Source of the DNA: Hippopus hippopus
Taxonomy: Eukaryota; Mollusca; Bivalvia; Cardiida; Cardiidae
DNA length: 64,000 nt
Direction: 5' to 3'
Assembly: GCA_946811185.2 (NCBI GenBank)
Contig: OX328105.1
Location: forward strand, 33,421,394-33,485,393
Position 1 is the first letter of the stretch. Each line of letters starts with the position of its first letter. This document shows positions 23,501 to 34,803 of the stretch, one piece after another. The translations under genes were made by a program, and so were the position numbers. Under the pieces are notes generated by a model. The model saw nothing but the letters and a program-made list of their open reading frames with translations, was not told the DNA's origin and made no database searches.

Positions 23501-24634
23501 AAAATATTGGGGGAAAAGAACAACTGCTTGTCATAAACAGTTTCCCCAATTATGTCCTATGAAGTCTGATTTTGATCTACTCTGAAGATAACACAGTTCA
23601 AGTTCTCCTAAGGACCAATAAATCCTGTATCATACAACCTATTTTGTAATGACCTTAGAAAAAGAAACCCTTTGAAAACACTGGGAGTAAATAATGTTAA
23701 CTAACATTTTTTCTACTTTTTTCACACTGTTTTTCACCTTTTCAGAGAAAAAACCCACCATTTGATTAACTTTTAGCTCTTTACTACACAATCCCGAGTT
23801 TTGACGACCCTGAGGAAGTCTAGAGGCCTTTTGAAAATATTGTGAGAAAAAGGAGCAAATGCTGGTAACCAGCATTTTTTGCTTTTCCCTTAATGTTTTC
23901 TTCCCTTTCAAAGAAAAGTGTCTTTATCTGTGCTACCTTTAGTTTGTCATCTGCAAATGCTTTCAGTTTGTACCAGCATAAAAGTTTGATGTTCGGTAAA
24001 GAGTTTACATGTCAAAAACATGTATGAAGCTTGCAGGGTCCTGCATTCCTAAAAGACTAAGGTGTAGAATTCCTTCCATGCTAGGTCCTCAGTTGGGGCA
24101 GGGGGTTTTGTGCAGTACCCAGATATTCATGCCTGTAGAAAAAGTTGAAAAAAATTAAGGAGCTCCTCAGCAAGCTGAAGAGGGAACAACTAACACACTA
24201 TCACCTCCTAATGATAGCTGTTTTCAGCAGAGTAGTTTTGAAAACACTGTGGCAGATGGGGTAACTCCTTACGAGCAACTTCTGTCACAATGTTTCCATT
24301 TGTATTTTAAAATCTAAATTCATTTCGATAATTCCTATTTTACAAGAGCATTTTCAAAACCTTTCCCTCCAAATTTGCTTTGACTCAGTAGGTTGCTAAA
24401 CAAACAGAAATGACATTTCAAGACAGGATAGAAAACATTGTGGGGAGTGGAGGAAATTATGTAACCAGCACTCTTTCCTTTTCTCACAATACTTTCTGAG
24501 GCCATCCATCTCAGGATTGTTAAAACTCTGGAATATGTGATTCTATGTGCAGTCTGATCTTACTCTACTTGTGTTAGTGAAGTTATTACTCTTGATATAT
24601 TATAATATTACAAGTTAAGTGTTCAACTTACCAT
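17597..24634 (-). CDS. Small spliced host gene, predicted 103-residue protein
   Basis: Four minus-strand exons join in phase. Exon 24632-24720 is leader sequence whose last codon is ATG (24632-24634), followed by GTAAGT. Exon 22039-22088 (50 nt) encodes ERHELALGKFSLKTDW and ends with two bases before GTAGGT; its acceptor is TTTCTTTCAG. Exon 18693-18840 (148 nt) follows a long T/G-rich tract ending TTCCAG, supplies one base and 49 codons, and ends CAG before GTTAAG. Exon 17597-17707 follows TTATTTTTAG, encodes 36 residues and ends with TAA. Every other frame of the second exon has stops. The stretch from about residue 55 to 98 (DIRPYAFSVAKYLQ, then a strand, then DPWMLYIV) recalls the alternating helix and strand pattern of tRNA-synthetase anticodon-binding domains, but I do not recognise the family. 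The 3' end could instead splice to 13741-13924. Confidence 0.6.
17880..18550 (+). repeat. Diverged direct duplication, ~440-bp spacing
   Basis: The block CAGACATGACTGTTCACCTAG (near 17920) with its downstream GGTGTCAGC, TTTTCAAACATGCC and TAACAGTCTTTTAT parts recurs near 18365-18555 as GACTGTCCACCTAGC, GGTGTCAGC, TTTTCTGACATGCC and TAACAGTTTTATAT. Both lie in the intron between two host exons. Confidence 0.5.
18841..18900 (+). repeat. AAAC-type microsatellite at exon acceptor
   Basis: A run of CAAA units. On the minus strand it supplies the long T/G-rich tract directly before the TTCCAG acceptor of exon 18693-18840, so repeat-length changes here could affect splicing. Confidence 0.7.
19226..19446 (+). 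mobile_element. Palindromic MITE, worn copy
   Basis: Outer ends GGTTTACCACAC and GTAGTAAAGGGTTT and the central core GGAAAAAGGCTGGTGACAGG (near 19340) belong to the TTAA-flanked family. One arm has lost several positions. Confidence 0.6.
19455..19975 (+). repeat. ~90-bp degenerate minisatellite
   Basis: About six units carry GACCTGAATTTAATGTAGG, then AGTTTACCTGAAGAAACTTA, then TTTAAAGATGGTATTGCTT, at intervals of roughly 80-95 bp. A stray unit piece recurs near 20675-20720. The units have diverged enough that the array is old. Confidence 0.65.
20025..20580 (+). repeat. Duplicated ~370-bp block
   Basis: AACCTGATAGTTGAAACTTC followed by CATTTGTGCTATGTAACC and CTGTCCCTGGCCACAATG occurs at about 20029 and again at about 20393, each with matching flanks (AGTGCTTACAAATAGTT before, CTAGCAGGTAAC after). 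A third copy is at 21560-21665. The minus-strand open frame over 20370-20579 comes from this repeat. Confidence 0.6.
20815..21497. mobile_element. Possible TIR element starting AGACTAGCGAA
   Basis: The left end reads AGACTAGCGAAGCTAGTCTA, itself a hairpin, and the right end holds TTCGCTAGTCTG, its mirror over 11 bp. I found no convincing target duplication. The middle (about 21110-21245) matches 14575-14700 in reverse. Confidence 0.4.
21560..21665 (+). repeat. Third copy of the GATAGTTGAAACTTYC block
   Basis: CTGATAGTTGAAACTTTCAT, CTGTCCCTGGACACAATG and GGAAGTTTCTACTATCAG match the pair at 20025-20580. Confidence 0.6.
22128..22160 (+). repeat. ATGA microsatellite
   Basis: About eight GAAT/ATGA units. 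Confidence 0.8.
22752..24010 (-). mobile_element. Four neighbouring palindromic MITE copies
   Basis: Copies stand at about 22752-22880 (worn), 23091-23319 (nearly intact, TTAA on both sides, reversed), 23638-23775 (partial) and 23773-24008 (reversed, entered directly at the end of the previous one). The core of the second (near 23160-23218) pairs over about 28 bp. The minus-strand open frames at 23099-23293 and 23639-23911 are repeat-derived. Confidence 0.7.
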
Positions 24635-25022
24635 GTTAATACAGTGTCATCTTGTAGACTTCCCCTAGTATAAAGTGTTTGTCATGCTGTCTAAGCAGTG
24701 CTACTTCAAAGCCATGGTACCTTAAATTAAAAATAATAAAGACCAGGAAAACCTCTGTTTTAATGGAATGGGAGTTGAGGGACAGTTTCTTGTGTTACAG
24801 TTTCTATTAGCCACCATGTGAGAGAAAACTAAAGTAATTAAAGGTCAAAATTGAAGGCATGTGACCATAAAATAAATGTGACCCAAAAGTTGGTATTTGT
24901 TTTGAAAAGGGAAGAAAAACATTGTTGGGAAATGAGAAAATAGCATTTTTTCTTTTTCCCACAATATTTTCAAAAGCTATTTTTCTTGGGGTTTTAACAG
25001 TTGGGATGTGTGGTAAGGATAA
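24340..25022 (+). mobile_element. Two partial palindromic MITEs flanking the leader exon
   Basis: Worn copies at about 24340-24545 and 24889-25022 keep the hairpin arms ACATTGTGGGGAGTGG and ACATTGTTGGGAAATGAG. They stand either side of the leader exon 24632-24720 of the host gene. Confidence 0.55.
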
Positions 25023-25124
25023 TACTTTTGATACGTTCTACAAGCTGTATGTTTTTAGTAGCTAATTGTGAACATAAGTATAATTTTGCACAGACTCCAA
25101 CAATATTTTATTATTTCTTTGCCA

Positions 25125-25197
25125 AGCCCCAGTAGTGCAGTTGGTAGTGCACGCAATGTAAGAACAGGTCACTAGTTCAAATTCTCAGCTAGGCCAA
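25125..25197 (+). repeat. tRNA-like sequence, likely SINE head
   Basis: TAGTGCAGTTGGTAGTGC resembles an A box and ACTAGTTCAAATTCTC a B box, with tRNA-like spacing and a CAATGTAAG-type anticodon arm between them. The acceptor ends pair poorly, so a functional tRNA is unlikely. Confidence 0.45.
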
Positions 25198-25417
25198 TTT
25201 CTATTTTTCCAAGGATTGATGATAGTCATTGCAACAGGATTCCTTCATCTCTCAATTCTGATCAATTTTTTAAAGATGGTTATGTGAGAAAGCACACAAT
25301 AGCTTTGGAAGAATATAGTGCAAGGTACTGGATAAAGAAGCTCGAGGAAAGCATGGGTAGGCCCCACGATATAACTGAAAAATTGTTGAAAACAGTGTTT
25401 AACACCAGACAATCAAT

Positions 25418-25550
25418 CAGTCTCTAACTTTATCAAATGACAAAATTTTAAGCTCTGCAAAATTTTCAATATAATAATTTTTATGCAGACAAGATATATT
25501 AAATTTGGCTCAAATAATGGCATTTGTCTTTGAACGGGAAAAAAAGTGTC
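25418..25550 (+). mobile_element. Half palindromic MITE
   Basis: It has the left outer end (AACTTTATCAAATGACAAAA) and the region up to GGCATTTGTCTTTGAACGGG. The hairpin is missing and the CT-rich array starts here. Confidence 0.55.
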
Positions 25551-27290
25551 CTCTCGTCCTCTTTCTCTCAGTATTCCGCTCTTAAAAACACCTCTCTCTG
25601 TCTCTCTCTTTCTCTCTCCAAATTTCTCCTTTCCCACTCTCTCTCTTTCTCTCTCTCTCTCTTCAAATTCCTACAGTTACTCATAAAAATAAAGATAAAA
25701 TGGTTATGCTAGCTTCTGATACTTTCTGCAGTATTGTGACCAGGGACAGGGGGTATCAGAAACACACATAACCATTTAAAACATCCCTAAGGAAAAAAAA
25801 AAGATTATTATAGTACTACATGGAATTAGCTATGTTATGCAAATAGATTGAAAAAAGAAAAGCCTTACTTTTATATTATATCTCTGAGATAGTTTTCTTT
25901 ATTATCTGTCTCTCTCTCTGCAAATTCCTCTCTTGCTCTCGTCCTCTTTCTCTCAGTATTCCGCTCTTAAAAACACCTCTCTCTGTCTCTCTCTTCCTCT
26001 CTCCAAATTTCTCCTTTCCCACTCTCTCTCTTTCCTCAAATTCCTACAGTTACTCATAAAAATAAAGATAAAATGGCTATGCTAGCTTCTGATACTTTCT
26101 GCAGTAATGTGACCAGGGACAGGGGGTATCAGAAACACACATAACCATTTGAAATATCCCTAAGGAAAAGAAAGAGATTATTTTAGTACTACATGGAATT
26201 AGCTATGTTATGCAAATAGATTGAAAAAAGAAAAGCCTTACTTTTGTATTATATCTTTGAGATAGTTTTCTTTATTATCTGTCTCTCTCTCTGCAAATTC
26301 CTCTCTTGCTCTTGTCCTCTTTCTCTCAGTATTCCGCTCTTACAAACACCTCTCTCTGTCTCTCCTTCTCTCTCCAAATTTCTCCTTTTCCACTCTCTCT
26401 CTTTCTCTCTCTCTCTTCAAATTCCTACAGTTACTCATAAAAATAAAGATAAAATGGCTATGCTAGCTTCTGATACTTTCTGCAGTATTGTGACCAGGGA
26501 CAGGGGGTATCAGAAACACACATAACCATTGGAAATATCCCTAAGGGAAAAAAAAAGAGATTATTTTAGTACTACATGGAGTTAGCTTTGTTATGCAAAT
26601 AGATTGAAAAAAGAAAAGCCTTACTTTTGTATTATATCTTTGAGATAGTTTTCTTTATTATCTATCTCTCTCTCTGCAAATTCCTCTCTTGCTCTGTCCT
26701 CTTTCTCTCAGTATTCCGCTCTTAGAAACACCTCTCTCTGTCTCTCTCTTCCTCTCTCCAAATTTCTCCTTTCCCACTCTCTCTTTCTCTCTCTCTTCAA
26801 ATTCCTACAGTTACTCATAAAAAATAAAGATAAAATGGCTATGCTAGCTTCTGATACTTTCTGCAGGATTGTGACCAGGCACAGGCCATATCAGAAACAC
26901 ACATAACCATTTGAAATATCCCTAAGGAAAAAAAAAGAGATTATTTTAGTGCTACATGGAATTAGCTGTTATGCAAATAGATTGAAAAAAGAAAAGCCTT
27001 ACTTTTGTATTATATCTTTGAGATAGTTTTCTTTATCTGTCTCTCTCTGCAAATTCCTCTCTCGCTCTCTTCCTCTTTCTCTCTGTATTCCTCTCTTAAC
27101 AAATCGCTCTCTCTCGCTCTCTCTTTCTCTCCAAATTCCTACAGTTACAAGGAGAAATCAAGATAAAATGGCAATGGTAGTTTCCGTTACTTTCTGCAGT
27201 ATTGTGACTAGGAACAGGGGGCACACATAACCATTAGAAATACCCTATAGAAAAAAGATTATTTTGATACAACATGGAATTAGCTAAGTT
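25551..27290 (+). repeat. ~375-bp CT-rich tandem array, five units
   Basis: The anchor CTACAGTTACTCATAAAAAT sits near 25671, 26044, 26425 and 26805, with a diverged fifth at about 27139. Spacings are 373, 381, 380 and 334 bp. Each unit has two CT microsatellite blocks, a conserved non-repetitive block (ATGCTAGCTTCTGATACTTT, then GACCAGGGACAGGG), and CTACATGGAATTAGCTATG. The last unit is the most diverged. Open frames rich in Leu and Ser at 25524-25712 and 26244-26525 are artefacts of the CT tracts. Confidence 0.85.
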
Positions 27291-28258
27291 ATGCAAGAAA
27301 CTGGAAAAAAGAATTTATATACACAGAAAATGAAAATTGCGGTTTAACCCAGTAATTTCAAGTTCCTTGCTAAAATATATATGTAATATGAAAAAGGCAA
27401 AGCCTCAATACGAGCGAGGTGAATGGTTTGTGGAACAAATATCTATTAATTCAAATGACGACCAAGATTCTAGATCTTGAATTTAAGGGGTTTTGAGTTC
27501 GAATTTCGTCTTTGCCTAAACTAATTTTGAGCATTGTCAAAAGTAGAAAGCATTTTCTTTCGTAGATTTATACATGTGAAATAGGGTGAACTGTCCATGA
27601 TTTCCTGAAAAAATAAAGACACTTCCCTGACAATTTCTTTATGTCCAGAAAAATATCTTGGAATGATTATTGGTTCACATACTTGTAAAAACCATTTTAC
27701 GGGAACATTTCCTCACTGCATGTAGATCTAGATCTTTATAAGAGAGACTTTGATTTTTATGAGGAATCGGTCAGTAGGTTGGGAAGAATACTAGTATTGA
27801 GCAGAGTACTGGTAAAAGGAACTGCATGAACACATGGTAGGTGCACTTGCCGCCGCAATGAATATAGATCTACACACAAAAGGAAAAAAAAAACAAAATC
27901 TTTCTTTCATTTCTTCGTTAGTGCATAGGTCTACCCACGTTTTACCTTGAGTTTCTTTAAAATCAGAGTGCTTAGATCGCTAAAATTAGATTATAGACTA
28001 TGTGGCTTTCCTTTTTCATCCCATCTGCTTTCCTACACATCCATCGTTGAAACAGTGATCAGTGCAGAGACAGGAATGAACTCTCGCAATGACTAGATCT
28101 AGATCTATCATCAATCCTAGGAAAGAAATTTGCTGAGTTTTCGGATAGATATCCAACTTACGACCAAAAAAAAAAAAAACACCAAACTTTTCAATATATT
28201 AACAAGCTTTCGTAACATTAAATAAATATATTTGAGCCATGTTGCGGTAAAAGAGGGT
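27291..28258. other. Intron-like sequence, no recognised feature
   Basis: AT-rich with several AGATCTAGATCT stretches and an A run near 28165. I see no coding potential, no splice pair and no repeat family already met in this window. Confidence 0.4.
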
Positions 28259-28468
28259 TTAATGCATCTCCATGATGCATGATACCAAGCAAGTCATCAC
28301 ATAATTATACATCCATATTGTATGATAACTGACTGAATCAAAAGGCATGCAAACTGGTCCTTTGACATGTAGAACGTTGAAAAATAGATCTAGCAGAGTT
28401 CTGATCCTGGTTAGCTTGCACAGACCGCACAGGCCGACCTGGGTCGATAGTTTTTGCAAATGCATTAA
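28259..28468 (-). mobile_element. TTAATGCATC-family MITE, reversed copy
   Basis: It is bounded by TTTAATGCATCTCC and GCAAATGCATTAAG, so the ends are inverted copies with TTAA at the border. Internal blocks (GGTCCTTTGACATG, GGCCGACCTGGGTCGA) match 59603-59829 in reverse. Open frames on both strands here are repeat-derived. Confidence 0.6.
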
Positions 28469-28984
28469 GCACCCCTTTCTACAGATCATAAATCTGGCTT
28501 TCTCTGTAACTGGTATTTTGAAACAGCCAAAAAACTAGTTTAGTCATGATTTCTTCAACACAATGTTTTCCGCGAAAAACGGCTCGTGCATGACGTAAGG
28601 AAAGTATGATTAATGATGTCATTATTTGCTAGCATAGATCGTTACATATGTTTAAACACAAATAGACGCTTAATACGCTGAAAGTAAGTAAGAAATTAGA
28701 TAATCTGTACTCATTAAACTGATAATTGTTTTTAAGTAATCATCTGATCGGTAGATAATTTTTGTCATTTTTTACCAATCAGGTACTTGTGCGAAAGATT
28801 GTCATACGTGTGATGCTGTGCGACTAACCGGAAGACACTCAATTTTTAGTCATCCCTATTTAGATTTAGACTAAAACCCAGAACGAAGTCGGAATTTCAT
28901 TTTTGAAAATCTAGAATGGTGTTTTCGCAAAACGAGCTTTGCTCGTTATGGGCTTGCCCGTAACTGGCTGTCGCTCGTTATAAA
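28469..28984. other. No recognised gene
   Basis: Non-coding. At 28925-28985 there is a small internal repeat of CGAGCTTTGCTCGTTATGGG type (GCTCGTTA occurs twice), otherwise nothing. Confidence 0.4.
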
Positions 28985-29135
28985 TCTACTGAACTCTTTC
29001 CCAAATGATAAAATTTTGGACTCCACAAAATTGAAAACACTCACAGACAACAAATGATACATGGCTTAAATGATGGGATTTGTCTGCAAAAGGGTGGAAA
29101 GCATTGTGGAAAAAGATGAAAATTCTGGTTACCAG
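28985..29135 (+). mobile_element. Half palindromic MITE ending at hairpin tip
   Basis: The left outer end (AACTCTTTCCCAAATGAT) and left arm (GCATTGTGGAAAAAGATG) run to CTGGTTACCAG and then stop. The right arm is absent. Confidence 0.6.
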
Positions 29136-31060
29136 ACAGACAATCAGGCTTTCAAATGGCAGTAAGGGTGTTGTGTCTTGTGCAAGGCAGACCTACAGGT
29201 TGGGCATGTAGGCACAGTGACTCAGTAGATAATTTTGGGTGGTGGTAAGAGAGGCTGTATTTTGGAATGGAAATATAATGCCAAAAACATTGGAGGGCTC
29301 AGGGTGATGCTTAGCAGGGTACCACTTGAAGGATTTTGGGAAGTCTTACTGGATACAGTTCGACAACAATAAGGTAGAGGTACTGGATTGTGGCAAAAGT
29401 GAGAATTATACATTATACCGGTTTTGACTATACACACACATACCAGTAAGTTGAAGTCATAACACGCTGGATTTTTTGGGGGGAAATTCAGAAAATTATC
29501 TCTTCGGAACTTCTGGGAAATTAAATGGAAGCTTAGAGTGTTTAAGAGTTTAGTTGCTTTTGTTAGATATTTGATTTAGGTTATCTTTTATTTTGTGATA
29601 GATTTTTATGTCATAATTTATTTTTAAACAGGAATGTTATTAAAATTTTTGAACTAGGATTCTGAATATTTGATTATCCCAACCAAGCTTGGTCGTCTTG
29701 TGACAGCGAGAAAAGGAGAAAATGCCGGTTACCAGTATTTTCCCATAATGTTTTTGAAAGGATTTTTTGTCAGGGTCGTTAAATCTCAGGATTTTGTTGT
29801 ACAGATTTAATCTGATTTACCAGATGACAAAAATGAGGATTTTTCCAAATTAAAAGAGAAAAATGTTCTTAGGCAGCTTTAAAAGAAAAATTTGAGGATC
29901 TGTTTTTATCATTAAAAAAAAAAATACAAAAATAGAAAGATTGCTATCACATAAATCAATGGGTATTCAAAATGTGTCTTAATTTCATCAACTGCAATAG
30001 CCCAGAAGTGCATGTTTATTTCAAAATAGTAGTACCGGCCTTCAAAACCCAAGTGCAGTTTGGTTCTTGACTCTCTGTCTGTCCATCTGGTAGTCTAAAA
30101 CCAGTTTAAAACTACTAAACCCTGCAAAACCCACTCAGTCCATTTCTCTTCCCACCTGTCAAAATTAAAAGTCTGAGTCAGTATGCTTGTGTCAATGCTC
30201 CTAATGTGGTGTGGAGACTGTTACCCAGTCAGACTGGGATTGGAATCTGGTTACCCAAAGCAGAGACAGCCCTGTTTCCTGTGTGTTTTTGCCAGTTCAT
30301 AAATCTGTTTTGATGAGGCATGACGATGAATATCAACTATCTGTGATTGTAAAAATATGTATTCTTGAATTATGCATTTATGTGAATGTTATTAACACAT
30401 TAAATGTGTAGTGCACTGGGTAATCCGGGCTGTAGGTTCTTGAGAAATTAACAATGATTCTAGGCTTGTCACAATTGTAGAAATGAAGGCAACCGTTATG
30501 ATCCTTACTTATGCATTTTAAACAATCAAGCAAAACTTTCTGATGTCTTTATCTGAATTCAACCTAAATCTATAGCAGAATATATGGTGCTTGTTAAGTT
30601 TTCTCTAACATGGTGGCTAATAGAAACTAGTTTACTTTGGCCAGTATTTATTTTAAGTATTATTGATTAAAAAAAGTCTGGATGTACCCATGCATTTGTT
30701 GATAAGGTAAGTTCACACTCTTAAAATTTAAACTACTGTAGCTCAAAATTTCATACATTTCTCTTGCTCAAACCTGTATTATTTTGTTACTGAGAGTGAC
30801 CTGTTGCTGTAGACTGATGGGAGTGATACTTTTTACTTTGCTAATTTCTTTATTGTTTGTAGCTTTAGCTTTTTGCCTTACTCTTGATTAACTTGTGTGT
30901 CAACTTACTCCAAGTAGTTTTGAATAATTATGATGTACCATTATAACTAGTCTTCTGCAGAAATAGAAAAAAGCTGCATACCACCCATTTACTGACCTAC
31001 TGAAAATTTATACACTTATCTAATTTTGGTTTGACAGGCAAAAATAATACTGATTTTTCA
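29136..31060. other. Intron-like sequence with one worn MITE
   Basis: A partial palindromic MITE lies at about 29695-29810 (GAGAAAATGCCGGTTACCAG). About 30600-30650 is an inverted match to 24795-24840 (TTTCTATTAGCCACCATG). The plus-strand open frame at 30211-30411 has no recognisable features. A donor-like AAG/GTAAGT near 30703 has no usable upstream exon frame. Confidence 0.4.
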
Positions 31061-31229
31061 AATTGACCTTGACAGGCAAAAATTATAAAAACTTGAAGAC
31101 TGAGGGTAACATGTCAAGCCCACCATGGGAAGTTTGTAAACTGCACTAGGACAAAAAGTAACCAATCACTAAATGTAAATCATTCTTATTTTAGATCCCT
31201 TTGTTTTCAAATTTGCATGAGGATAGGAG

Positions 31230-31860
31230 TATTCTCTATGACCAAGTACATGTAGAACCATAAGTTAAGACCTCCATGTATGACCTTGACCTTATTTTGG
31301 AATGTCACATATACACATAAAAGAGAACTGTTGTGCAAATGTATTTTAAAATTCATCCATGGCTCAAACAAGATTTGCTTATAATATTTTTATTGTTTAA
31401 CATTAAAACATGGCCTAAACCTTGGACCCATATGATCAAATCCTCCAAATGGCACAGCTACTCATGAAAGAAAACAAATGTATCAAATTATTTTGAAATC
31501 TATCTAGAATATAGAATTTGTGGCTTGTACAAGCTCTATAAATGATAATTTATCAAATGACCTTCCAGTATGTCCTTGACCTTGAAGTTACAGAAGCTAA
31601 CAATTCAGAGAAACGTCTACTACTCATTAAGTAAAAAAGATTTCAAAAATTGACCATCGAGTGTAAATTTGCAACTGGATCTGCCTAAGCAAATTTTTGG
31701 GATGACACATCTACTCATGAAGGAGAACTACTGTACAATTTTTTTCAAAATCCATCCATTTGAAAAGAAACATGACTCTACCGAGGTTCATTTATGATAA
31801 TATTTTTGTTTGATGTTAAGATAAGACCAATCCATTGATTTAATTATGTAGAAGTTGTAG
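31230..31860 (+). repeat. Degenerate long-unit tandem repeat
   Basis: Blocks like ACTCATGAAGGAGAACTACT, then AAAATCCATCCATTTGAAA, then ATTTATGATAATATTTTTGT recur about three times (near 31310, 31450 and 31705), interspersed with GACCTTGACCTT. Similarity between units is moderate. Confidence 0.45.
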
Positions 31861-32452
31861 CGGGCCAACATAGTGATAACTTTGTTTCTCCCACCTCTAA
31901 GGGGCTTGACAAAAAATCATGTAAAGAGTTTGTTGTTGTTGGTGGTTTTCAAGAATTTAGGCTGCTAAATCTGAACGGCAAGAAATTTGCCAAAGATGTT
32001 GTAATATAATTAGTATTTGACATGTTTTGACAAGTTGACAAAAAGTTAAAGGTTTTCACTCGCTGGAACTCAAAAATATTCCAAAAGCTGATTTCCATAA
32101 AATAAGACACTGAAATTAGACAAAAGCAACACATTTAGACCAAGGCTTGAAGCAAATGAACCTTTTAAAAAGCACCATGTCTTGGATTATGCCCAATATC
32201 TGTTCTAAAATACATGTATTTTCATGGAAAACATCTTTGAGATGTTTTTAAACCAAAAGGGATTACTTTCAGACTTTTATAAATGACACACACACACACA
32301 AATCTTTTGACCTCATATTACATATTATCAAATTTACAATACAACCTAAGCGTACTGAAATTATAATTATATAGTTTTCAATTACAACAATTTAGGCATG
32401 CCTCAAATAATTTACTTTCAAACACAAAAAAGGTAAATGGTAATTTTGTGGA
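31861..32452. other. No recognised feature
   Basis: AT-rich. It holds a short CA run at 32288-32301. Nothing coding is seen; the minus-strand frame at 31949-32134 lacks supporting signals. Confidence 0.4.
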
Positions 32453-33434
32453 CTAACTCTTTACTAAACAATTCTAAGATTTAACAACCTTTATAATAAT
32501 TAAAGTTTTTGAAAACACTGTGGAAAAAGGAAGAAATGCTGATAACATTGATTTCTACCTGTTCAAAGATAACATCTATACATGTAACTTGTTGAAGGAA
32601 TATGCTTTCAATTTGTACCAGTCCAAATTTTGCCATTTGGAATAGAGTCAAAGATCTTTTAACCCTTTTCCACACAGTTCTGACTTTTAACAAGCTTAGG
32701 AAAGAATCCTTTCAATAATATTGTAGGAAAAGAAGAAAATACTGGTTACAGGCATTTTCTCTTTTTCCTACAATGTTTTCTACCTATCTAGAGTCAGTTT
32801 TCATCAACTGAGCCACATTTAAGGTGTCCTCTGCAACAGCTTTGAATTTGGACAATTGTAAAATTCTGTTGTTTGGTAAAGAGTTCACATACAAAATTTC
32901 ATTAAAAACTTCAAATAACTTGAAATAAATGGCATGGAAAGAAAAATCAATGCATCGAAAATTTTACATGCAAATTATGTGTATGTCCAAAAATTCTTAT
33001 TACTTATTGGATAAAAACCCTTAAAGTACTAGATGAACACATTTTTGTCAAAAAAAGGCAGAATTTAGTCAGCATCATTATAAATTGGGCAGTGTATATG
33101 CAAGAACAGCAATCCAGCTGACCTCAATCTACACTGGTCTATGAAAATTACAGTTGTGATAGACAGGCACTTTAGGGGTTTAAATCCCTATCATTCCTCA
33201 TTGCATTAACCCTTTACCAAACGACAAAATTGATGACTTGTTCAAACTGAAAGCATTTGCAGACAACAATATAAATGTTGCTCAAATGATACACTTTGTT
33301 TTTGATAAGGTAGAAAACATTGAGGAAAAATGAGAAAATGCTGGTTACCAGCATTTTCTCCTTTTCCCACAATGTTTTCAAAAGGTATCTTTCTCAAGGT
33401 CATTAAAAGTCAGGATTGTGTGGTAAAGGGTTAA
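32453..33434. mobile_element. Three palindromic MITEs, one intact
   Basis: A partial copy spans about 32453-32655. A reversed copy spans 32658-32888 and shows one paired arm change (GTAGG against CCTAC). An almost complete plus-strand copy spans 33206-33434, with TTAA at both ends, CCCTTTACC and GGTAAAGGG termini and a core that pairs over about 30 bp around GCTGGTTACCAGC. The third is the best reference copy of the family in this window. Confidence 0.8.
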
Positions 33435-34803
33435 CCTTGAAGTGAACACAGAAATATACAGAAAGATACCTAGCATCACTGCCTGATCTCATTTGTTTAT
33501 GAGCTGACAATAAACAACACACACAACTTCTCAATCAGCTCTGGAATCAAATATTATCTTAAAATTGACTCCAAAGCTGTTTGATTTTTCGGGGTCTAAT
33601 AATTCTGGTGGTATAACAGTCTGATCTTGATCTATGACAGCTGTCTGTGTTTCTAATATGGCTTCTGGCAGTGACAGGATGAAACAAATCCACTGATGTA
33701 ATTTTTCAAAATGGCCTTTTTTGAATTAAATATTGTAATTCTTTTTTTTTTTTTCAGATTCTCGGCTTTTGAAAAGCTGAAATTGCAAATAAAACACTGC
33801 TGCCCCTGAATAAATCAACAACTTTTCAAGCTTGTCTTAATCTGTCATTGGCTGACAGCATCAGCTCCTTATTTGTAGACAATTTTGCATATGTCTAACC
33901 TGCTATTGACCTGGACTCAAACCAGTACTATGTTAGTTGACACTGAACCTGTTTACAACCTTGTATTTGTGAGAAGATGGAAGTTTTTTATCCATATACA
34001 AATATTTCCTGGACCCAAACCAGTAATTTTCAGAAAATGAATATTCACTGTTAGAGACCTATGTCTACAAGGAGCCGGTGTTTCTTTACTCAGTGAAGAT
34101 GAATTTCCTGTCATTTTTATCTGCCCCTGAATAGATCAGCAACCTTTCTGGCTTGCCTTGACCCGTCATTGGTGACAGTTTACTTGTTGTTCATGTTATT
34201 TTAAGCTCATATATAAAACAATCAAACAATATATAACAATAAAACGGTATTGATTGTAAGACATCAGTTTTTCCTGGATCCCACCCAATAGTCAACTGTG
34301 CTCTGTATCTTTCTATGATTCCTGGATACTAACCAGTGCAAGGAAATCACCCATGTAACAAAGACAACTTTTCTGTGCCGTGAATTTTACATTTTTTTTT
34401 ATTATTTCTATACCACAATTTCATCTCAATCAAAATTTTGTCAAAATATTAAAATTGTATTACTTTAGTCTTTACCAAGCCATTTTCAGAATTTACATCA
34501 TCAGATTGAACTTCATTCAATGATTGGTTTTATACAGGAAAAAAATCAATTCAGTGTTCTATAACATAAGTCAGTCTCATATTGGGTTTTTTTTTGCTTA
34601 TTTACTTTTGGATTTAACATCCTTAACATCAAACACTGCAAAAGATATTGAAGTTACAACTTTTTTTTTATATCTGAATTTAATAACCTTAACATTATTC
34701 ATTGCATGAGACTTGAATGCTAAGCTGTTTTTGGATTTAAGATCCTTAACATTCATCATTGCATGAGACAGATTATTTCAAATATACACATACTGGAAGA
34801 TCC
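33435..34803. other. Intron-like sequence with degenerate ~300-bp repeat
   Basis: CTGCCCCTGAATAAATCAAC with its following CATTGGCTGACAG (near 33800) recurs near 34120, and CCTGGACCCAAACCAGTA-like blocks appear near 33910, 34010, 34270 and 34320. A strong T-rich acceptor-like TTTTTTTTTCAG ends at 33758, but the frame after it closes within 17 codons, so I do not call an exon. Confidence 0.4.

Noticed and set aside
25524..26525. Leu/Ser-rich open frames
   Set aside because: They are translations of CT microsatellite blocks.
33740..33815. Strong T-rich acceptor followed by a short open stretch
   Set aside because: The frame closes after 16 codons, there is no matching upstream donor, and the region is a degenerate repeat.
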